Under the pieces are notes generated by a model. The model was not told the DNA's origin. It saw only the letters and a program-made list of their open reading frames with translations, and did no database searches. From Pratylenchus scribneri (Eukaryota > Nematoda > Chromadorea > Rhabditida > Pratylenchidae), in the NCBI GenBank assembly GCA_030063045.1, contig JAQSEB010000100.1, forward strand, positions 124,001-188,000: 64,000 bases of DNA. Reading direction: 5' to 3'. Both the position numbers and the translations under genes were made by a program. Of this stretch, positions 1-13,200 are shown in pieces (the stretch's first letter is position 1; every line of letters starts with the position of its first letter).

Positions 1-87
1 AGCCTAAAAGCCAAAATATAATCAAATTATATATTTTAAAAAGTTCTTGACTGTTATAATGTTTTTAGCATTTTAGGCTTTACTGAC

Positions 88-366
88 TTGTTGATTGTAA
101 AAATATGTGAAAATTGGCTCAAAATCTTCCAAAGTGAGTTGGCCACATTCCAACTGATGGAAAATAGGAAGAAATGCTGGAGAAATGAGGCAATCCAAAA
201 TGGAGCCGACGGGCAAATTCAATGAAGGCTCCAATTCTTTGTTTATTTTTTTTATATTTTGATTAGTAATTGGCCAAAATAACAAACCCTGGGCCCAAAA
301 TATCATCGGCGATTGGCACAAAACGCCACCCAAATCCAAAATTATGGCCTTGTATTTCGACGACAT
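88..366 (-). CDS. HAD-superfamily hydrolase, first exon only (partial)
   Basis: The exon starts at the ATG at 364-366 and encodes 93 residues. Near the N-terminus it carries a hydrophobic strand followed by LDLGGVL, which matches HAD motif I of the class that includes epoxide-hydrolase-type and ACAD10-like phosphatases (catalytic Asp is the first D; the second position is Gly rather than Asp, as in some HAD phosphatases). The reading frame meets a stop at 73-75, just after a plausible donor GTCAGT at 87-82, so I end the exon at 88; an alternative donor GTAAAG lies a few bases further on. The rest of the gene is beyond the left edge. It is divergently oriented to the peroxidasin gene, with about 850 bases between the two starts. 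Substrate unknown. Confidence 0.6.
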
Positions 367-378
367 TTTTTTAATCAA

Positions 379-1214
379 ATATTTATCGAAAAAGTAAGCA
401 AAAAGTTCATAAAATATTTTTGTTATTTTTACAAATCGATTGGGATGACGACCTCTTTTTGATTGATAAGAATGGAAAGATGGAGGAAGAAATTGGAGGA
501 GACAAAATCATAGTTGTTGCAGTGGGCATAAATTAATTTAATTTAATATTACAATATTTTAAATGTTTTTTTCCATTTTATTTTAATTTTTTCATTAATT
601 TTCTTTCACATTTTTCTTATGTAATTTTTTTTATTAAATGCTCATCCTGCCTTTATGATGGTGTAAAAATTTGCTGATGGGAAATTGGAAATTAAAAATC
701 AAAGTTCATTTGGGCCTAAATTAATTAAAGTATTTTTGCAATATTTTATTTATAATTTTGTTTTGTTCAAATTTTCTTTCATATTTTTTTTCATTTTTAA
801 TTAATATTTTATAAATTCTCATTTTTCTCTATTTGCTGCATATAAATTGGCCTATGGGAAAATGCAAAAGAAATAGAAAGGAAAATTAATTGAATGGAAT
901 GAATGAATTGGACAAAATAATTGATTGTTGCGCGACGATCGGCGCGCGCACACTAAAAATGTGTCAACGGGAAATTGAATTGTCCATTCACTAGAGTCGG
1001 CCCATTTCCTGCCCAAAACACTTTTCCCTGACCCTCTTTCTCCTTTCCGACTCCACGGCCACCTCCCAAATTACCTTGCTGTTGCATTCCAATTCCAATA
1101 ATCAGCAATCATCATTAGCAGAAAAAGTCAAGGCCATCGGCAACGACGAACAATAATTATTCTCCCATAATCATAATTCCCTTTCCCAACATAATTTTTT
1201 GACCACACTTTATT
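379..1214. other. Divergent intergenic region
   Basis: This AT-rich spacer separates the start codons of the HAD-like gene (minus) and the peroxidasin gene (plus), so it probably holds both promoters. Short low-complexity runs of A and T dominate 530-850. I see no TATA-like or other site that I could defend, and no coding exon. Confidence 0.6.
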
Positions 1215-4200
1215 ATGTTTCCCATTGGCCAATTCCTCATCCAATTTGCACTTTTCCTTCTCATCGAAAATTGCTGCTGGGCAAATTCCTTGTCAAAATG
1301 CCCGGATGGATGCTTTTGCTCGTCGGATAGACGGCATGCAAATTGCCAAAATGCTGGCCTTGAACGAATTCCGGCAGCTGAAGAATTCGATAAACGAGTG
1401 GAAATTTTGGATTTGAGGAGGAACAAATTAGTCCATGCTGAATTGGAACGATTGGCCGGATTGGCCAATTTGCACACTTTAATGCTTGGCCAAAATGGGA
1501 TTCGCCATCTGGAAAAGGCAAACAAATCATAATTTTTTTACTGATAGTTGGGTCTTCTTATGGCCATGTCTCATCGATAAAATAACCAATTTAAGAGGGC
1601 AATATCCCTTTGAAAAGCACTTAAATGTCCTTTGAAAAGTGGCTTAAAAATTTTTTCAAATTTTATATAATTGTAAAATGACGGCTTTTTTTATCATGAA
1701 ATATGGGTTTATTCAACTCAAATACATATAACTTTATTTAAAGCTTGAATTTAAATATTGAAAAAGGGTACTTTGTAGAGGATATTTTGGATTTTCGAAT
1801 GTTATAACGCGTTCTTAAATTGGCTATCGCCTTGCTTAGCTATGGGCCAAAAACTTATGCAAGACTTTCATTTATTTTGCATCTAAAATATTTGGAACAA
1901 AATGTTTTGAAAAACATAAAATGTTGGGAAAAACAAAATGTTTGGAAAAATAAAATGTTTGGAAAAATGTTTGGAAAAACAAAATGTTTGGAGAAAACAA
2001 AATGTTTGGAGAAAACAAAATGTTTGGAGAAATACAAAATATTTGGAAAAACTTTGGAGAAACACAAAATGTTTGGAGAAACACAAAATGTTTGTTGGAG
2101 AAACACAAAATGTTTGGAGAAAACAAAATGTTTGGAGAAATACAAAATATTTGGAAAAACTTTGGAGAAACACAAAATGTTTAGAGAAATACAAAATATT
2201 TGGAGAAACACAAAATGTTTGGAGAAACACAAAATGTTTGGAGAAACACAAAATGTTTGGAGAAAACAAAATGTTTAGAGAAACACAAAATGTTTGAGAA
2301 ACACAAAATGTTTGCAGAAACACAAAATTTTTGGACACAAAATGTTTGGAGAAACACAAAATTTTTGGAGAAACACAAAATGTTTAGAGAAATACAAAAT
2401 ATTTGGAGAAACACAAAATTTTTGGAGAAACACAAAATGTTTGGAGAAACACAAAATGTTTGGATATACACAAAATGCTAGGAGAAACACAAAATGTTAG
2501 GAGAAACACAAAATGTTTTTAGAAACACAAAATGTTTGGAGAAACACAAAATGTTTGGAGAAACACAAAATGTTTGGAGAAACACAAAATGTTTGGAGAA
2601 ACACAAAATGTTTGGAGAAACACAAAATGTTTGGAGAAACACAAAATGTTTGAAGAAACACAAAATGTTTGGAGAAACACAAAATATTTGGAGAAACACA
2701 AAATGTTTGGAGAAACACAAAATGTTTGGAGAAACACAAAATGTTTGGAGAAACACAAAATGTTTGGAGAAACACAAAATGTTTGGAGAAGCAAAAAAAA
2801 ACAAATCTTTTGTAAAAAAAATACAAAATATTGTGGGAAAAAATGAAAAATAAAAAAACATTTGATTCCCGCATTCCAAAATTCAGCATTCCCTTGGCCA
2901 CCTGCCTCATCTACGTCGTTTTCATGTTGGTCGCAACCAAATTCGTTCTTTGCCAACCCTTGCCCCTCTAAATGGCCATTCCCATCTCCAACTTCTCGAT
3001 GTTCATGCCAATCAAATTCGACATTTATCCGCAAATTCCTTGGACCATTTGAATCATTTGAGGCATTTGAATTTGGCCCACAATTTCTTACAAACTTTGC
3101 CTATCAAATTATTCCATGGAAAAGAACAACATTTAACCAAAATTGAATTGCGAGGAAATCCGTGGAATTGCGATTGTCGGTGAGTCAAATAGATTGAAAA
3201 AGAAAAACTTAAAAAGTCTCCTAACCAAGTTGTCGCCGTTTAAAATAATTCATCAATGAATGTGAACGAATTTTGATAAATTTGTAATCAAATTAAAGAG
3301 AAGAATTTTGGCTATTCAAAGATATTAATTTTATTAAATTGTTTCAGAATTGTTGAAATTAAAACATTTAAAATCACATTTACTTGCATTAGCGAAATTT
3401 TTGGTGGTTTTTTGGGCATAATTTCATCAATTTTGAACCAATTTAAATATAAAATCGTATTAAATTGATAGCCAAAAGTCTCCTCTTTAATTTGATTAAA
3501 AAAAACATCAAAATTGGTTCATTCCTTGATGAGTTATTAAAGGCAGACAAGTAGGCAGCTTTTTAATTAAATTGAGGGCACAATTTAAGAAATAATTTAA
3601 AAATAAGCATAAAATTATTATATTTACCTTCCAGAATTCTTCATTTGGTCGATTTTCTACAAAATGAGGCAGAAGAAATTAATGGAAGAGCGAGATGCAT
3701 GAATCCGGGCACATTACGGCATCGTTCAATAATCAGCTTGCGTGAAGCGGAAGCCATATGTTTTTGGTGGAGTCGAAATTTGGAAAGATTGAAAATTGAC
3801 GGAAAAATTTTGCTGGAATGCTATTACGGCAATGAAATTGAGAACATGAAAAATTGGACAATTGAAGATATAGAATGGATTTTTAAGTAAGCACACTTTT
3901 TTGAGCATTGCGTAATTGGACGATTTACAGTGGAGAAAATTTGATGAAAGGAATGTTCGATTTCGAATTGTTGGACGATGGCCGAATTTTGATGGACTCA
4001 AAAGAATTTGACAATTTGATTGGAATTTGGAATTGGGATATGGATTTGAAAGTACATAAAATTTTGGCATCTATAATTAGGCAAATTTTTATGAATTGCG
4101 GTTGCGGCTTAATTTTTTTTTTAAATTTCAATTTTGTGGGATTTTCAGAGTCCAATTTTTGAATATATATATGATCATATTTGCAATTTTGGTAATTTAT

Positions 4201-7200
4201 AGCCGATTTTACCCAGGAAAATGTCTAAAAGGGAAGATATAATTTTTAACAAAATTACCTCTTTTTGGAATTTAAAAATTTTTTGAACCGCAATTCGTAA
4301 AAATTGCACCCAAATTTATTCAATTTATTGTATTCCCCACATTTTAAAGTGTGCCATAAATTATCAACAAAGTTCCGCAAGGCAATCCCGAAATGTTTTG
4401 GCTCCTGCTGAACATTCCTATGGAGTGAATGCTGTTTTTGGGCCAAACCATCAGCAACAACAGCAGCGTCGATCATCACAACGAATTCGAGTTGTTGGAA
4501 AGCAGCAAAATGAAAGAACTAAGGAAATGGAAAGGGAAATTGTGGAAGATCGGGGCCATCAACATCGGCTACATTTCCATTCTCATCAGCCAATGGTTGG
4601 GGACATTATTGGGTTATTTCTTTTGGCCATAGCTCAGCGTGGCAATTATTAATTTAGGAAGGCGATATACCATTTTAAAGCCTAAAATGCCCTCAAAAAG
4701 TGGCCTTATCATCTTTTAAGAATTTCAACATTAATGAAAATTACATGTTATTTGAAAATAATAAACCCGATTTTTTGAGGCAAAGCCACTTATTTTAGAA
4801 ATTTTTTAAATTTTCTAAAAATTAATAAAGCCACTTTTTAGAGGACATTTAGGGCTTTCAAATGGCATATCGCCTTCCAAAATTGGTTGCTTCCTTGTTG
4901 AGATATGACCAAAAGAATGGCACTAATTGGTGAATTATCTCCCGTTTCAATTCCCAGCAGCCATCAAATTGGCCACCACCGTCCCAGCAACAATTTTTGG
5001 GATCCAATGCGGCGCCTCGATTCACATACACACCCCGGGATCGACGCTATCGAGAGGGCACAGCGGTGGCATTGAATTGTGAAGCTGCAGGCCAACCTAA
5101 ACCCAGGATTAATTGGTTCAATGAAATGGCATTATTTCTTGGTAATTCACGAAATTTTGTTGAAGGTTTTTTAACGGAAGACAAATTGAGGCGTCAAGGA
5201 AGCATGAAATACGCCAAAATGGAACACAATTGGTAAAGTTTTTTGGGGTGAATGGGGAATAAAAATAGAGGAAAAAAGATTGAAATTTGCCGAGAAAACA
5301 TAGAAAAATGCCGAAAAGATTCAAATGTTTATACTGAAACCGAAAACCTTATAATCAATAGATAGATCCCGTCAAGACTCATTATTTGATTATATTTTGG
5401 CTTTGGATTTAACCAATTCTAATTTAGTTTTGAACCACTAAACCAAAATTGGTTTAAACCGTTTAATACCCTTTAATTGTTGACCAAACCAAAATGGGTT
5501 TAAACCGTTTAATACCCTTTAATTGTTGACCAAACCAAAATGGGTTTAAACCGTTTAATACCCTTTAATTGTTGACCAAACCAAAATGGGTTTAAACCGT
5601 TTAATACCCTTTAATTGTTGACCAAACCAAAATGGGTTTAAACCGTTTAATACCCTTTAATTGTTGACCAAACCATAACAAATTATATACCATTCAATGC
5701 GTCTTCTTGACCAGCTCTATCCAATTTTTGCTATATTTGGTTTGTGAATTTAGGACAAATCCACCTTAAACTATTTTTAATATTTTCAACCAATTAATAT
5801 CATCCATTAAATTTTTAATCAAAAAGGTGATTAAAAATTGTAAAAAATAATTCCCTCTTTTTAAGAGGAATCGAACCTTCGATGTAAAAATTTGAGTCGG
5901 GGGTTAGTTACCCCTAATAAGTAAGCTACGGGGCCCGACTCTCTATTCCGCTAAAGTCATTGCTTATTATAAGTGTGAAAATTGCAATATGGCTGTATTT
6001 AGTAAAATAGAAACAGCGATTTAGGTGAAGGCATTCTATAGACTAAAAATTGGTAAATATTTTTCAAAAATAGCCACCTTAATGTAAGGGAAATCCCTTG
6101 TAAAAAGAAATTTAGACTAATTTTTCCATAATTTCAATGTTTTTTTTGACAAATCAAAAAGTATAAATGCCAATTTAGGTGATTTATCCATTTTTGGAAC
6201 ACGATGTTGGCGGATATTCTTGTGAAGCAGAAAATTTTCATGGGCGAGTTCGAAGTGAACAGGCACAATTGGAATTGATTAGAAGTGTGCCTCCGGTCAT
6301 TTTGGAAGGGCCAAAAAGTCAAATGGCAAAACCGGGTCAACGGGTGACATTCAGGTAAGTATGGGTAAAGGCGAAACCGGATGTTTCAGTACTATCTTTT
6401 TTGACCATAGCTCAGCGTGAAAGTATCCAATTTGGGTGGGGGATATATCAATTGAAAGCATTAAATGTGCTCTTTAAAATGTGGCTAAAAATTAATTTTT
6501 TAATTTTTATAAATTTAAAAGAATTGTAGAAAAGGAGGATCTTCCTCAAAAATTCGAGTTTTTTACACTCACAATCAGTCAGAGGATATGCTCTGTTTTT
6601 TGGCCATAACTCAAGAGGGAAACAACCAATTCTGAAAGGAACTATGTCAATTCTCAATTTTAAAGCCCTAAATGTCCTCTAAATTGTGGCTAAATATTTG
6701 AGAAAAAAACAGTTTTTCTTCAAAAATTCGAGTCTATCACACTCAATGATATGTAACTTTTTGAAATCCTAGATTTCTCACAATTTATTATGGCCACTTT
6801 GTAGAGGACACTTTGGAGAAGTTTGGACTTTAAAACGCTATAACGCCTTTCAAAATTGTCATTTCTTCAATGAGTTATCAAAAAATGGCCTAGGTATTCA
6901 AATTATTAAAGAGAGGTCGAATAGTAAATAAATTTGGATTTTAATGGTTTAGGTGTAAATCAAGGGGCGAACCAAAACCGTCGATTGGATGGTTTTACAA
7001 TGGAGTGGAAATTGCCGAATTGGGAGGCCATTTTCAGGTCCATATTTGTCATAAAATTTTTAGAATAATAGAAAAAATTTAAATTAGGTCAGCGAAGATG
7101 GCACCGAATTGAGCATTCCGCAAGTGACACGTCAAGATGGGGGTAAAATTAAATATTTTTAAATGTCAAATATATCCTAATTTGTAGGCACATATTCATG

Positions 7201-10200
7201 CATGGCCGGAAATGCGGTTGGCTCAATGACGGCTGATGCCAAATTGGAGGTGCAATCCTCACAATTGGATGAATTGGATCGACAATTGAGTGGCCAAACA
7301 TTGCGGGATATTGTCACACAAGCATCACAAAATATTGAAAAGTAAGGTTGGAATGGATGGATATTGTTTAGGAGTGTTTTCTATGATCTTAAAATTCTCA
7401 AATTATGGGCAAAAAAGTCAGTTAATGAGAATTATTCTAGATCAGAAAATTAGAAATGGGATTAATTCGGTATAAAATTCAAAAATTTCATGGATAAAAA
7501 AGTCAGAAAAATTATGAAAAACTACTTTCATTCAGTATTTAAAATCTAATTATATTAAATAAAAACTAAACCAAATTTATTTACTAATTTTTCATTGAAT
7601 ATACGAAACTTAAAGCTTTTCAAAATTCAAAATATTAAATAAAAAATCTCTTTAAAAACCAAGCTATATATTATAATAAATTAAGGAGCTGGATTAGATC
7701 TATTAAGTAATATAAAATATAATTAAATTGTCTTAAAATTCACAGTGAATTTTGGCCAAAAAAGTGGTTAAAACAATTGAAAAATATTGCCTTCTTTATT
7801 CTGTAAAAATTATATCCATTTAAATACTGAATCCAATCTATTTATGAAAATATTCCATTTAAAAATGGCTAAAATTTTGTTCTTTAAAAATTCAAAAATT
7901 AGATGAAAATTTGAATGCTTCAAAGCTGCAAATGGGATGGCATTTTGGGGACATTTTAATTGAATTAAATTTCCACAGGGCCATTGCGAAGACAAAGGAG
8001 GAGTTGAAGGCTGGCGTAAATTCGCCTCAAGATTTGTTAAGGCATTTCAAATTCATTGGCAAACAGCCAACGGAATTGACAAGGGCGCGCGAAATTTATG
8101 AGGAAAGTCTCAGATTGGTGGAAAAGCACGTGGAATTGGGTTGGCTATTACTGAAAAATGAATAAAAATTTGGAATTATTTTTTTCGGTCTTCGACTTCG
8201 GCCAGAGGAAATGCCCGCCCAAAATATTTCATTTGAATCTGTATTAAGTGTTACTCATATTCAAACATTGATGGAATTATCTGGATGCATGAATGGACAA
8301 GTAAATATATTATTTAATATTTGGATATGTTTTAAATATTTTAATTAAGTTGTTTACGGAAAGATTTTAATTCACTTTTCTGGAAAAATTTTAATTCAAT
8401 TTTCCGGAAAGATTTTAATTCAATTTTCCGGAAAGATTTTAATTAAGTTTTCCGGAAAGATTTTAATTCAATTTTCCGGAAAGATTTTAATTAAATTTTC
8501 TGGAAAGATTTTAATTAAATTTTCCGGAAAGATTTTAATTAAATTTTCCGGAAAGATTTTAATTAAGTTTTCCGGAAAGATTTTAATTAAGTTTTCCGGA
8601 AAGATTTTAATTAAGTTTTCCGGAAAGATTTTAATTCAATTTTCCGGAAAGATTTTAATTAAATTTTCCGGAAAGATTTTAATTAAATTTTCCGGAAAGA
8701 TTTTAATTAAATTTTCCGGAAAGATTTTAATTAAATTTTCCGGAAAGATTTTAATTAAATTTTCCGGAAAGATTTTAATTAAATTTTCCGGAAAGATTTT
8801 AATTAAGTTTTCCGGAAAGATTTTAATTAAGTTTTCCGGAAAGATTTTAATTAAGTTTTCCGGAAAGATTTTAATTCAATTTTCCGGAAAGATTTTAATT
8901 AAATTTTCCGGAAAGATTTTAATTAAATTTTCCGGAAAGATTTTAATTAAATTTTCCGGAAAGATTTTAATTAAATTTTCCGGAAAGATTTTAATTAAAT
9001 TTTCCGGAAAGATTTTAATTAAATTTTCCGGAAAGATTTTAATTAAGTTTTCCGGAAAGATTTTAATTCAATTTTCCGGAAAGATTTTAATTAAATTTTC
9101 CGGAAAGATTTTAATTAAGTTTTCCGGAAAGATTTTAATTCAATTTTCCGGAAAGATTTTAATTAAGTTTTCCGGAAAGATTTTAATTCAATTTTCCGGA
9201 AAGATTTTAATTAAGTTTTCCGGAAAGATTTTAATTCAATTTTCCGGAAAGATTTTAATTAAATTTTCTGGAAAGATTTTAATTAAATTTTCCGGAAAGA
9301 TTTTAATTAAATTTTCCGGAAAGATTTTAATTAAGTTTTCCGGAAAGATTTTAATTAAGTTTTCCGGAAAGATTTTAATTAAGTTTTCCGGAAAGATTTT
9401 AATTCAATTTTCCGGAAAGATTTTAATTAAATTTTCCGGAAAGATTTTAATTAAATTTTCCGGAAAGATTTTAATTAAATTTTCCGGAAAGATTTTAATT
9501 AAATTTTCCGGAAAGATTTTAATTAAATTTTCCGGAAAGATTTTAATTAAGTTTTCCGGAAAGATTTTAATTAAGTTTTCCGGAAAGATTTTAATTCAAT
9601 TTTCCGGAAAGATTTTAATTAAATTTTCCGGAAAGATTTTAATTCAATTTTCCGGAAAGATTTTAATTAAGTTTTCCGGAAAGATTTTAATTCAATTTTC
9701 CGGAAAGATTTTAATTAAATTTTCTGGAAAGATTTTAATTAAATTTTCCGGAAAGATTTTAATTAAATTTTCCGGAAAGATTTTAATTAAGTTTTCCGGA
9801 AAGATTTTAATTCAATTTTCCGGAAAGATTTTAATTAAGTTTTCCGGAAAGATTTTAATTCAATTTTCCGGAAAGATTTTAATTAAATTTTCTGGAAAGA
9901 TTTTAATTAAGTTTTCCGGAAAGATTTTAATTCAATTTTCCGGAAAGATTTTAATTCAATTTTCCGGAAAGATTTTAATTAAGTTTTCCGGAAAGATTTT
10001 AATTAAGTTTTCCGGAAAGATTTTAATTCAATTTTCCGGAAAGATTTTAATTCAATTTTCCGGAAAGATTTTAATTAAATTTTCCGGAAAGATTTTAATT
10101 AAGTTTTCCGGAAAGATTTTAATTCAATTTTCCGGAAAGATTTTAATTAAGTTTTCCGGAAAGATTTTAATTCAATTTTCCGGAAAGATTTTAATTAAAT

Positions 10201-13200
10201 TTTCTGGAAAGATTTTAATTAAATTTTCCGGAAAGATTTTAATTAAATTTTCCGGAAAGATTTTAATTAAGTTTTCCGGAAAGATTTTAATTAAGTTTTC
10301 CGGAAAGATTTTAATTAAGTTTTCCGGAAAGATTTTAATTCAATTTTCCGGAAAGATTTTAATTAAATTTTCCGGAAAGATTTTAATTAAATTTTCCGGA
10401 AAGATTTTAATTAAATTTTCCGGAAAGATTTTAATTAAATTTTCCGGAAAGATTTTAATTAAATTTTCCGGAAAGATTTTAATTAAATTTTCCGGAAAGA
10501 TTTTAATTAAGTTTTCCGGAAAGATTTTAATTAAGTTTTCCGGAAAGATTTTAATTAAGTTTTCCGGAAAGATTTTAATTCAATTTTCCGGAAAGATTTT
10601 AATTAAATTTTCCGGAAAGATTTTAATTAAATTTTCCGGAAAGATTTTAATTAAATTTTCCGGAAAGATTTTAATTAAATTTTCCGGAAAGATTTTAATT
10701 AAATTTTCCGGAAAGATTTTAATTAAATTTTCCGGAAAGATTTTAATTAAGTTTTCCGGAAAGATTTTAATTCAATTTTCCGGAAAGATTTTAATTAAAT
10801 TTTCCGGAAAGATTTTAATTAAATTTTCCGGAAAGATTTTAATTAAATTTTCCAGAGAGATTTTAATAAATTTTCCGGAAAGATTTTAATTAAGTTTTCC
10901 GGAAAGATTTTAATTAAGTTTTCCGGAAAGAATTTAATTAATTATTATATTATTTCACAAATATTTGATTAATTCCCTTTTTTCATAGTTCAAAGATTCA
11001 TGCCAAGATATGTGTTTCCATACAAAATACAGGTCCATTTAAGCCCTTCAATTTTCCCCCAAATCCATTCATCCATAGATCCTATACTGGCCAATGTAAT
11101 AATTTTGAGCATCGCACTTGGGGCGTTAGCCAAATGCCATTCCTTCGACTTTTACCGCCAATCTATGAGAATGGGTTTAACACTCCAGTTGGATGGGATC
11201 CTCAACGGCTCTATTTTGGGTTCGAACTAATTCAAATAATATTTAATTTATCGAAAAATTATTGAAAATGCCGAAAAAAAGTACATTAAATCTAATAATA
11301 ATAATGGTTTAAGTAAGAGTTTGTTCTAAATTCACAAATCAAAAATACCCAAAATTGGATAGAGCTGGTCAAGATGCATTGAATGGTATATAATTTGTTA
11401 TGATTTGGTCAACAATTAAAGGGTTTTAAACGATTTAAACCAATTTTGGTTTAATGGTTCAAAACCCATTTGGTTTAATGGTTCAAAACCCATTTTGGTT
11501 TAATGGTTCAAAACCCATTTTGGTTTAATGGTTCAAAACCCATTTTGGTTTAATGGTTCAAAACCCATTTTGGTTTAATGGTTCAAAACCCATTTTGGTT
11601 TAATGGTTCAAAACCCATTTTGGTTTAATGATTCAAAACCCATTTTGGTTTAATGGTTCTAAACCCATTTGGTTTAATGGTTCAAAACCCATTTTGGTTT
11701 AATGGTTCAAAACCCATTTTGGTTTAATGATTCAAAACCCATTTTGGTTTAATGGTTCAAAACCCATTTTGGTTTAATGGTTCAAAACCCATTTTGGTTT
11801 AATGGTTCTAAACCATTTTGGTTTAATGGTTCAAAACCCATTTCAGTTTAATGGTTCAAAACTAAATTATAATTGGTTAAACCCAAAGTCAAAACATATT
11901 CAAATAATGTTATTTTATGAGAACAATCTGATAGATTTAAGGTTAAAAATTTTTGAAGCGTTATTTTTGACCAAATTAAACCTAAATGGGCCCCAAAGTT
12001 TCCCAAAGCCAAATCCACGTACGGTTTCAATGGAGCTGATTGGCACGGAAGTGGTCAGTTCCCATCCCCTATACTCCTCAATGCTGATGCAATGGGGCCA
12101 ATTCTTGGATCATGATTTGGATTTTACTGCAACCGCATTGTCCCGGCAAACTTACATGGGCGGTGCACGGTACGCTATGGCCTTATTATAAATAGACCAA
12201 TTTATCGTCATTTAAGTAATAGTGTACTTTGTTCATTCCATTTTTTTTCAAAAAAAAATTTAATTTTCTTTTATATATTTAGAGGTTTTTGATGATAAAG
12301 AATTCGAACTTGACATTAGTTCTTCAATAATTAAATTTCCTAAACTACTATGCTAACAGTTCACAAATCAGTTTGGAAAATAGAACTTTATGATTTTGGG
12401 TTATATCAACGAACGCGTCTCGATGAATTGAGCATGAATTTGACAATTATTCCGCTAAAATTAATAAATAAAAAAGTTATGCCCATCTTTTAGTCATGAA
12501 ACTTACCAAAGCAAAAGCATTCTATACAATTTTAAAAGGCCATAATTTTTATATTTTGAGTTTTATGCGAAACAAATGGCAGATCTTAATTAGAGCATGA
12601 AGTCGCGTCGAATGAACTATAATTTGTATTATATTTCGAAAGTTTGGAATTTCGAAGCCGTTTATTAACCGTTTAAAGTTTTGGGCCGTCATATTTCCCT
12701 ACAATCTTCAAAATTTTTTTTAGATGCAATCGAACATGCGAAAACGTGGATCCATGTTTCAACATTCCACTGCCCCCAAATGACCTAAGACGACGATCAA
12801 TGGGCCAAGGAGGGGACAAATTGCCATGCATTGAATTCGAGAGATCGGCGGCAATTTGTGGTTCCGGCGAAACGTCGCCAATATTTCGGCAAATTACCTA
12901 CAGGGAACAGGTCAGTTTTCTAACCTTTTTTTTACCAAAAAAAATTTTTTTACCAACAAAATAATTTTTGACTTCTAATAAACCAGCAGAAACCGATTTT
13001 AAAGCCTAATTCCTATACCAATTTGTAGATCTCATCGAGACGCATCAAATGGTATAGAATATGTCAAGTTTTGGCCAAAAATTAAAGAGTTAAACCCAAA
13101 CTGTTTAAACCATATTCGAGTTTTTGGGTTTAAAAACTCTTTAATTTAGAGTAAAAGCTTGACATTTTTTATATACAATTTGATGAATCTCTAAATTGCT

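Noticed and set aside
1820..3034. Several overlapping open frames of 90-170 residues on both strands
   Set aside because: They are reading frames of the 19-bp satellite inside peroxidasin intron 1. Only 2887-3179 is real coding sequence, in a different frame.
8355..10945. CRISPR-like array
   Set aside because: Units are contiguous with no spacers, and the host is a eukaryote; it is a satellite.
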